Shown piece by piece: positions 53,223 through 58,559 of a stretch of DNA of 58,559 nt. The translations under genes were made by a program, and so were the position numbers. The stretch is from assembly GCA_947629925.1 (NCBI GenBank), contig CANRFO010000016.1, forward strand, positions 1-58,559, read 5' to 3'. The stretch is from an uncultured Ruminiclostridium sp. (GTDB lineage: Bacteria > Bacillota > Clostridia > Oscillospirales > Ruminococcaceae). The stretch's first letter is position 1. Each line of letters starts with the position of its first letter. The notes beneath the pieces were generated by a model. The model searched no databases and had not been told where the DNA came from. It worked only from the letters and a program-made list of their open reading frames with translations.

Positions 53223-54009
53223 CAGTCAACATGGCGTAAGTGTGGTTAAATCATCAGGAAATAACGGTACATATGTCACATCTCCTGGAAATGCATATAA
53301 TGTGATAACTGTTGGCGGTATTGATACCAAAGGGACTGTAAGTGCGGCAGATGACACCTTTTTTACTAACGGTCGGTATACGACTGGATCTGGTATGCCA
53401 AGTAAGCCCGATGTTGTTGCTCCAGCCTTTGACATAGGTATGTCTACCGGGTATAGCGACTCGGGAACGAGTTTTGCTGCACCGCACGTCACGGGAATGA
53501 TAGCACAAATGATGTCGTTTTGCCCTACGCTAAAGTTCAGACCCGATGCAATTAAGGCGGCGGTAGTTGCTTCGTGTGATAGAAAAACATCCGGAGAGTC
53601 GATTAGCAGCATAACCAACAAAGAAGGGTCTGGTGTTGTGAACGCAATCAATGCAGCCAACTCCATATCTAATGTGTCGGTACAAGAAACATACTATACG
53701 CTCTATGGCGACAAAACTTTTGACTTTTATCCCCTTACCACAGGAACAAAAACTATAGCCATTGCTTGGCTTAAGGGTAATACTGGATCGGGTTCCGACC
53801 ACAAAACTATATACAATGGAACGTTTGTTAACTATGACATAATTGTTAAGGATATCAACGGCACAAAAGTATATTCTTCTGAAGAAACCAACAATTCTGT
53901 TGAAATGGTAAGGTTCTACGCATCGACAACCAATAAGTATACCGTTGAGATAAAACGAAAGGGAACAGGTTCGTCAGTGAAGCTATCTTTGGCACACGTT
54001 AGGGATTAA
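53217..54009 (+). pseudogene. Subtilase C-terminal third, detached by inversion
   Basis: Open frame reading SQHGVSVVKSSGNNGTYVTSPG (Asn of the oxyanion hole) and TGYSDSGTSFAAPHVTGM (catalytic Ser), followed by about 150 residues of a C-terminal beta domain (TYYTLYGDKTFDFYPLTTGTKTIAIAWLKGN...). There is no ribosome site or signal peptide at its beginning, and the Asp/Glu and His half lies reversed at 51578-52677. Its end is 14 bp before the lipoprotein gene. Confidence 0.8.
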
Positions 54010-54023
54010 GGAGAGTGTTTTTA

Positions 54024-54701
54024 ATGAAGCGTTTATTTGTTGTTTTGTTGATATCGTTAGCTCTTTTGGCATTTTGTTCATGTTCCGGACAAAATACTGC
54101 GCGAGGGTTGTCATATAGTAGTGACGATTCACAGAATTTGAATCCTGAAACAACAAACAGCGATTTGACAGAGAGTGTTTCCAGCAACTCAGAAACGGGC
54201 GACGAGAATAATGGTCAGTCTTTTACAAAGGACTTTGATGGAGTTATTCTCACGATAATAACGGATAAAAGCACATATGTTGCGGGAGAACCAATTACTA
54301 TGACTGCAACGTTGGAAAACAAATCCGGTAAGGATATCAATTTGTTTTATGGCGCAGCAACAACTGGAGATTCCGCTGAATTGATGCCGCGTTTCGAAGA
54401 TTTGATTGAATATCCCATACGCGGTGATTTGGGTCGTGACGATGTAATTACAACAATTCCGTTTATGCAGGGGGAAAAATGTGTTCAAGAATTCACTTTC
54501 CAAACGTATACCGATTATTTTCAAGGTACATCGGAAAATGGATACATCACGATTCCCGCTGAGGTTCTTCCAGATTACAATAAATTAGCGGAGCCAGGTG
54601 TGCATAGTGGTAAACTATGTGTGCAAACCTGCTCTGACGTGAATTATCCGTACGGAGTTATAACAGACTACTCCTTGGACTTCTCAATTACACTAATTTA
54701 A
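54024..54701 (+). CDS. Lipoprotein with BsuPI-like beta domain
   Basis: 225 aa from the ATG at 54024 (AAGGAGAG upstream). A lipoprotein signal peptide ends at LAFCSC, then comes a Ser/Asn/Glu linker and one beta-sandwich domain (GVILTIITDKSTYVAGEPI, TMTATLENKSGKDINLFYG, VQEFTFQTYTDYFQG) with the pattern of BsuPI-type proteinase inhibitors and related Ig-like domains. As the last gene of a protease operon, a membrane-tethered protease inhibitor or protector would make sense, but the domain match is weak. A hairpin terminator follows. Confidence 0.62.
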   Translation: MKRLFVVLLISLALLAFCSCSGQNTARGLSYSSDDSQNLNPETTNSDLTESVSSNSETGDENNGQSFTKDFDGVILTIITDKSTYVAGEPITMTATLENKSGKDINLFYGAATTGDSAELMPRFEDLIEYPIRGDLGRDDVITTIPFMQGEKCVQEFTFQTYTDYFQGTSENGYITIPAEVLPDYNKLAEPGVHSGKLCVQTCSDVNYPYGVITDYSLDFSITLI

Positions 54702-54707
54702 TTTTAT

Positions 54708-54757
54708 AACCCGTTTGCTTCTCGAAAAAATCTGTGAAAGCAGGCGGGTTTTTGTTT
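54708..54757 (+). terminator. Terminator of the protease/lipoprotein operon
   Basis: AACCCG (54708-54713) and CGGGTT (54745-54750) with inner TGCTT/AAGCA pairing and a following TTTGTTTTTG. Confidence 0.6.
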
Positions 54758-54887
54758 TTGATTTCAGCATATAGAAGTTTGCGTTTTGTTTGTAGTAGCT
54801 CCTTTTATCAAATTAAAAGTGACCACAGTTTTCAATTGCAGTCATTTCTTGTTATCAAGCAATGCTGTTATAATACGGGTTCAGCTT

Positions 54888-54898
54888 GGTATCCTTAA
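54888..54898 (-). repeat. Right terminal inverted repeat of the element
   Basis: GGTATCCTTAA, the exact inverse of 45000-45010, 31 bp before the first repeat of CRISPR block 2. Confidence 0.6.
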
Positions 54899-54929
54899 AT
54901 ATGGTATACGTTTGCAAGCATTTAATGTA

Positions 54930-57900
54930 ATTTCAACTCACACGCCCCGTGTGGGGCGTGACGCCAAAATTTTAACGAATAATTAAAATACAAAGATTTC
55001 AACTCACACGCCCCGTGTGGGGCGTGACCACGCAGGGTAAACGCTCCTCAGAAATAATAAACATTTCAACTCACACGCCCCGTGTGGGGCGTGACCTTTC
55101 CTGCGTGGTATGATTGCTGGCGCATAATTTTAAAATTTCAACTCACACGCCCCGTGTGGGGCGTGACTATATCGGTATTGCAATCTGCTTTCCCGTCACC
55201 GATTTCAACTCACACGCCCCGTGTGGGGCGTGACATAGCACAGATTAAATCATTGTGGGAGCAAGAGCCTAATTTCAACTCACACGCCCCGTGTGGGGCG
55301 TGACATAGCACAGATTAAATCATTGTGGGAGCAAGAGCCTAATTTCAACTCACACGCCCCGTGTGGGGCGTGACTACTATTTTACGATAATATAATAACA
55401 CATATTAAATTTCAACTCACACGCCCCGTGTGGGGCGTGACCTTTTGCTGTATAAAGAAAAAATCCTCTTTTAAAATTTCAACTCACACGCCCCGTGTGG
55501 GGCGTGACGAGCAGATACCGTTGAATGGCGTTCTCCTAAAGGGAATTTCAACTCACACGCCCCGTGTGGGGCGTGACACCCTTGTAAATATCGTATAATC
55601 CCCATTATCAAATTTCAACTCACACGCCCCGTGTGGGGCGTGACATAAGGAGTTAACCGACCAAAAGGGATTTGGACTATTTCAACTCACACGCCCCGTG
55701 TGGGGCGTGACCCCTGTCAGAGCAGCAAAGAATTGTGCTACTTGATTTCAACTCACACGCCCCGTGTGGGGCGTGACTTATTTTTTTGCCGTTCATCATT
55801 ATATATTCTTGCATTTCAACTCACACGCCCCGTGTGGGGCGTGACTATTAGACGGACTTTTTGCAGATGATGATAAAAAGAATTTCAACTCACACGCCCC
55901 GTGTGGGGCGTGACACTATTATCCTGTTGCTTTTTTTAGTTGGAAACCTATTTCAACTCACACGCCCCGTGTGGGGCGTGACATTTTTAATCCCATAAAC
56001 AGCGTTGAATTTGTCGATTTCAACTCACACGCCCCGTGTGGGGCGTGACTGCTTTCCGCATTGTCAACGCTTTGTCCTAACGTCAATTTCAACTCACACG
56101 CCCCGTGTGGGGCGTGACTTTGAAAGCCTTGCATATTTTCCAGAAGATATCAATTTCAACTCACACGCCCCGTGTGGGGCGTGACCCGTTACAGTGCGGT
56201 TAGGCGTGGCAGTTATGGTATTTCAACTCACACGCCCCGTGTGGGGCGTGACGCCTTTTAAGCCGAGAAAATCATAATAATTGGCATTTCAACTCACACG
56301 CCCCGTGTGGGGCGTGACTCCTTGATTGGCTTATGAGTTGTCCACAAATAAAATTTCAACTCACACGCCCCGTGTGGGGCGTGACTTTTCTTTTTGTTCC
56401 ATTGCTTAAACCTCTGTTTTATTTCAACTCACACGCCCCGTGTGGGGCGTGACAAGAAAAGAACAAAAATGAATATCTATTACTTTTAATTTCAACTCAC
56501 ACGCCCCGTGTGGGGCGTGACCGTGTCAGGGATTGTGCCATAATTGCAGAATAGGAAATTTCAACTCACACGCCCCGTGTGGGGCGTGACCTCTTTAATC
56601 CTTGTTGAGGGCGAGCTGCAAACATTTCAACTCACACGCCCCGTGTGGGGCGTGACTAGCGTTTCCGCTGTCAATCCTACTGTGTTTTCATTTCAACTCA
56701 CACGCCCCGTGTGGGGCGTGACGTCTGCTCCAAGAGCCTGTTCCTCCACAAAGGTCATTTCAACTCACACGCCCCGTGTGGGGCGTGACGCTTATAGGCA
56801 ATCTGCCCCTTTGGTGCTGTAAACAATTTCAACTCACACGCCCCGTGTGGGGCGTGACTCTGTTATCCATTCGCACTTTAACTCTTCCGTGAATTTCAAC
56901 TCACACGCCCCGTGTGGGGCGTGACCAAATTGGCTTTCTAATATAATAAACACAATTCAATTTCAACTCACACGCCCCGTGTGGGGCGTGACAGTAGCTT
57001 ACAACAAAAATATTCTTGAAATGGACATTTCAACTCACACGCCCCGTGTGGGGCGTGACACAGGAAACTGGTTTATCGGGACTGTTGATACAAATTTCAA
57101 CTCACACGCCCCGTGTGGGGCGTGACTGTAATAATCCTGCCCGTAAACGTAGCCTATCGGATTTCAACTCACACGCCCCGTGTGGGGCGTGACTGCATGT
57201 CTAAATAGTATAATACAATGATAAAAGATTTCAACTCACACGCCCCGTGTGGGGCGTGACTCATTATACTTATCAGTATAAAGGCTAAATTTATCATTTC
57301 AACTCACACGCCCCGTGTGGGGCGTGACTCATTATACTTATCAGTATAAAGGCTAAATTTATCATTTCAACTCACACGCCCCGTGTGGGGCGTGACCTAT
57401 TGCAAGAGATATATTAAATAGGAATCCGAATATTTCAACTCACACGCCCCGTGTGGGGCGTGACTATTAGACGGACTTTTTGCAGATGATGATAAAAAGA
57501 ATTTCAACTCACACGCCCCGTGTGGGGCGTGACACTATTATCCTGTTGCTTTTTTTAGTTGGAAACCTATTTCAACTCACACGCCCCGTGTGGGGCGTGA
57601 CCTGATGTACAAGGATTTTGTATAGAATTTACAGGATTTCAACTCACACGCCCCGTGTGGGGCGTGACGGTCGAGCAGGTCAGCAATGCCAAGCTGTCGG
57701 TATTTCAACTCACACGCCCCGTGTGGGGCGTGACAACAGAGGCGAGGCAGGAGAGCTGTATGTGAATATTTCAACTCACACGCCCCGTGTGGGGCGTGAC
57801 ATTGAATGTCATATACGGTGAAGATCGTGTTAGAATTTCAACTCACACGCCCCGTGTGGGGCGTGACGCTTTTTCGGTTTCCCGCTGATATATAGGCTTG

Positions 57901-58474
57901 TAATTTCAACTCACACGCCCCGTGTGGGGCGTGACCGGTTTTTGAAAATCCGAACGATTTCATCATTGATTTCAACTCACACGCCCCGTGTGGGGCGTGA
58001 CCGGTTTTTGAAAATCCGAACGATTTCATCATTGATTTCAACTCACACGCCCCGTGTGGGGCGTGACCCAAACCCGCTTATAGTCAAGTTTTAAACTATT
58101 TAAAATTTCAACTCACACGCCCCGTGTGGGGCGTGACTGATAGGCTTTGCCGTGCGATTAAATCTCTGACATTTCAACTCACACGCCCCGTGTGGGGCGT
58201 GACGAATCTCGGCTTTCTGCGGTAGAAAACCAGTTTTGATTTCAACTCACACGCCCCGTGTGGGGCGTGACTATTTTAATTGTTTATGCCGTTGCTGTTA
58301 TTCGAATTTCAACTCACACGCCCCGTGTGGGGCGTGACCCAAGTATCGCTTGAGCTGCACTAAGCTTATGGGTATTTCAACTCACACGCCCCGTGTGGGG
58401 CGTGACTGGAAGCATACCAGCATGGTGCCCCGTTACCAAGAATTTCAACTCACACGCCCCGTGTGGGGCGTGAC
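54930..58474 (-). CRISPR. CRISPR array block 2: 53 repeats, same repeat as block 1
   Basis: By hand count, 53 copies of the 33-bp repeat, all of the CGTG loop type, with 52 spacers of about 33-37 bp. Tandem duplicate spacers occur at 55235/55305, 57261/57329 and 57936/58002. A two-spacer block at 55846-55949 recurs at 57465-57568. In the inferred crRNA sense (minus strand) this block lies upstream of block 1, so it is the leader-proximal part. No cas gene is visible up to the window end. Confidence 0.97.
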
Positions 58475-58559
58475 TTGCCGATAGGCGTGCCGTAGGCAAC
58501 ACCTTAACAACGATTATTTGGTAATGTTTGGACGGTTGGTTTTACAGCAATAAAACCGA
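58475..58559. other. Right flank of CRISPR block 2
   Basis: 85 bp without a further repeat. It opens with TTGCC...GGCAA dyad symmetry (58475-58499) and contains a hairpin GGTTTTA/TAAAACC near the end. It could be a last spacer plus another interruption, or the start of the leader; the window ends before this can be told. Confidence 0.4.

Larger units (their letters stand above)
44970..54929. mobile_element. 9.96-kb recombinase-bearing element splitting the CRISPR array
   Basis: The whole stretch between the last repeat of block 1 and the first of block 2 lacks repeats and carries a serine recombinase at its left edge, a RepA-like ATPase, regulators and a sigma/protease operon. An 11-bp perfect inverted repeat, TTAAGGATACC at 45000-45010 and GGTATCCTTAA at 54888-54898, lies 30 bp from each flanking CRISPR repeat. 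The outer 30 bases on both sides probably include the two halves of a disrupted spacer. The exact crossover point cannot be fixed from one copy. No conjugation genes are seen, so it is either non-conjugative or mobilised in trans. Confidence 0.75.

Noticed and set aside
44970-54929. GCAAGCA shared near both element ends as the recombination core
   Set aside because: Using it would leave a 17-bp spacer, far below the 33-37 bp of all others, and a shared 7-mer in two windows of this size is not unexpected.

Overview
The window looks like a chromosome segment of a spore-forming, anaerobic Ruminococcus-like member of the Oscillospiraceae (Clostridia). The evidence is sporulation and germination genes (spoIIE, spoIIP, gpr) next to rpsT and rsmA, a glgB-glgC-glgD glycogen operon with the GlgD subunit typical of Firmicutes, plant-polysaccharide enzymes (a GH74-like hydrolase and two SGNH esterases), Shine-Dalgarno sites of the AGGAGG type, and several TTGAnn-17-TAnnnT promoters. 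No rRNA, tRNA or cas gene was found.

Layout. 1-24.4 kb is an ordinary core region: GH25 lysozyme, acyltransferase, methyltransferases, GH74-like protein, small acetyltransferases, a double-domain PPK2, the glycogen operon, sporulation genes, rpsT, and two divergent SGNH hydrolases. A 214-bp nested-palindrome element lies at 10.8-11.0 kb. 24.4-26.2 kb is a tandem cassette array of tiny genes: three cysteine-rich CPCC proteins interleaved with small helical proteins and broken remnants. 26.7-31.6 kb is an ECF-type sigma factor, a DUF4367 membrane partner, a lipoprotein and an ABC exporter in one operon. 32.2-33.3 kb is a decayed zinc-ribbon/TPR/LRR gene.

33.45-38.4 kb is a fragment of phage structural genes: the C-terminal half of the terminase, a tail-assembly chaperone, a portal fused to a BECR-type nuclease toxin, a CPCC gene overlapping the toxin's stop codon, an HK97-gp10 protein, and the N-terminal part of a tape-measure protein. 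It is bounded on both sides by CRISPR repeat sequence. 38.36-44.97 kb (99 repeats) and 54.93-58.47 kb (53 repeats) are two blocks of one subtype I-C-like CRISPR array, whose crRNA sense is the minus strand. They are separated by a 9.96-kb element with 11-bp terminal inverted repeats and a large serine recombinase at its left end. The element carries a RepA-like ATPase with iteron-like repeats, regulators, a second sigma/DUF4367 pair, and a secreted-protease operon.

Three points stand out. (1) In the element, a 1.64-kb segment is inverted between 6-bp inverted repeats. Flipping it back in silico restores two broken genes exactly in frame: a secreted protein of 143 aa and a subtilase of 628 aa, which completes a sigma / anti-sigma / secreted protein / protease / lipoprotein operon. 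(2) The phage CPCC gene sits where an immunity gene would sit behind a toxin and is nearly identical to one CPCC gene of the chromosomal array, which suggests that array is an orphan-immunity locus. (3) A 4.9-kb piece of phage is embedded between CRISPR repeats, and a recombinase element splits the array, so the left 99 repeats are probably cut off from the leader.
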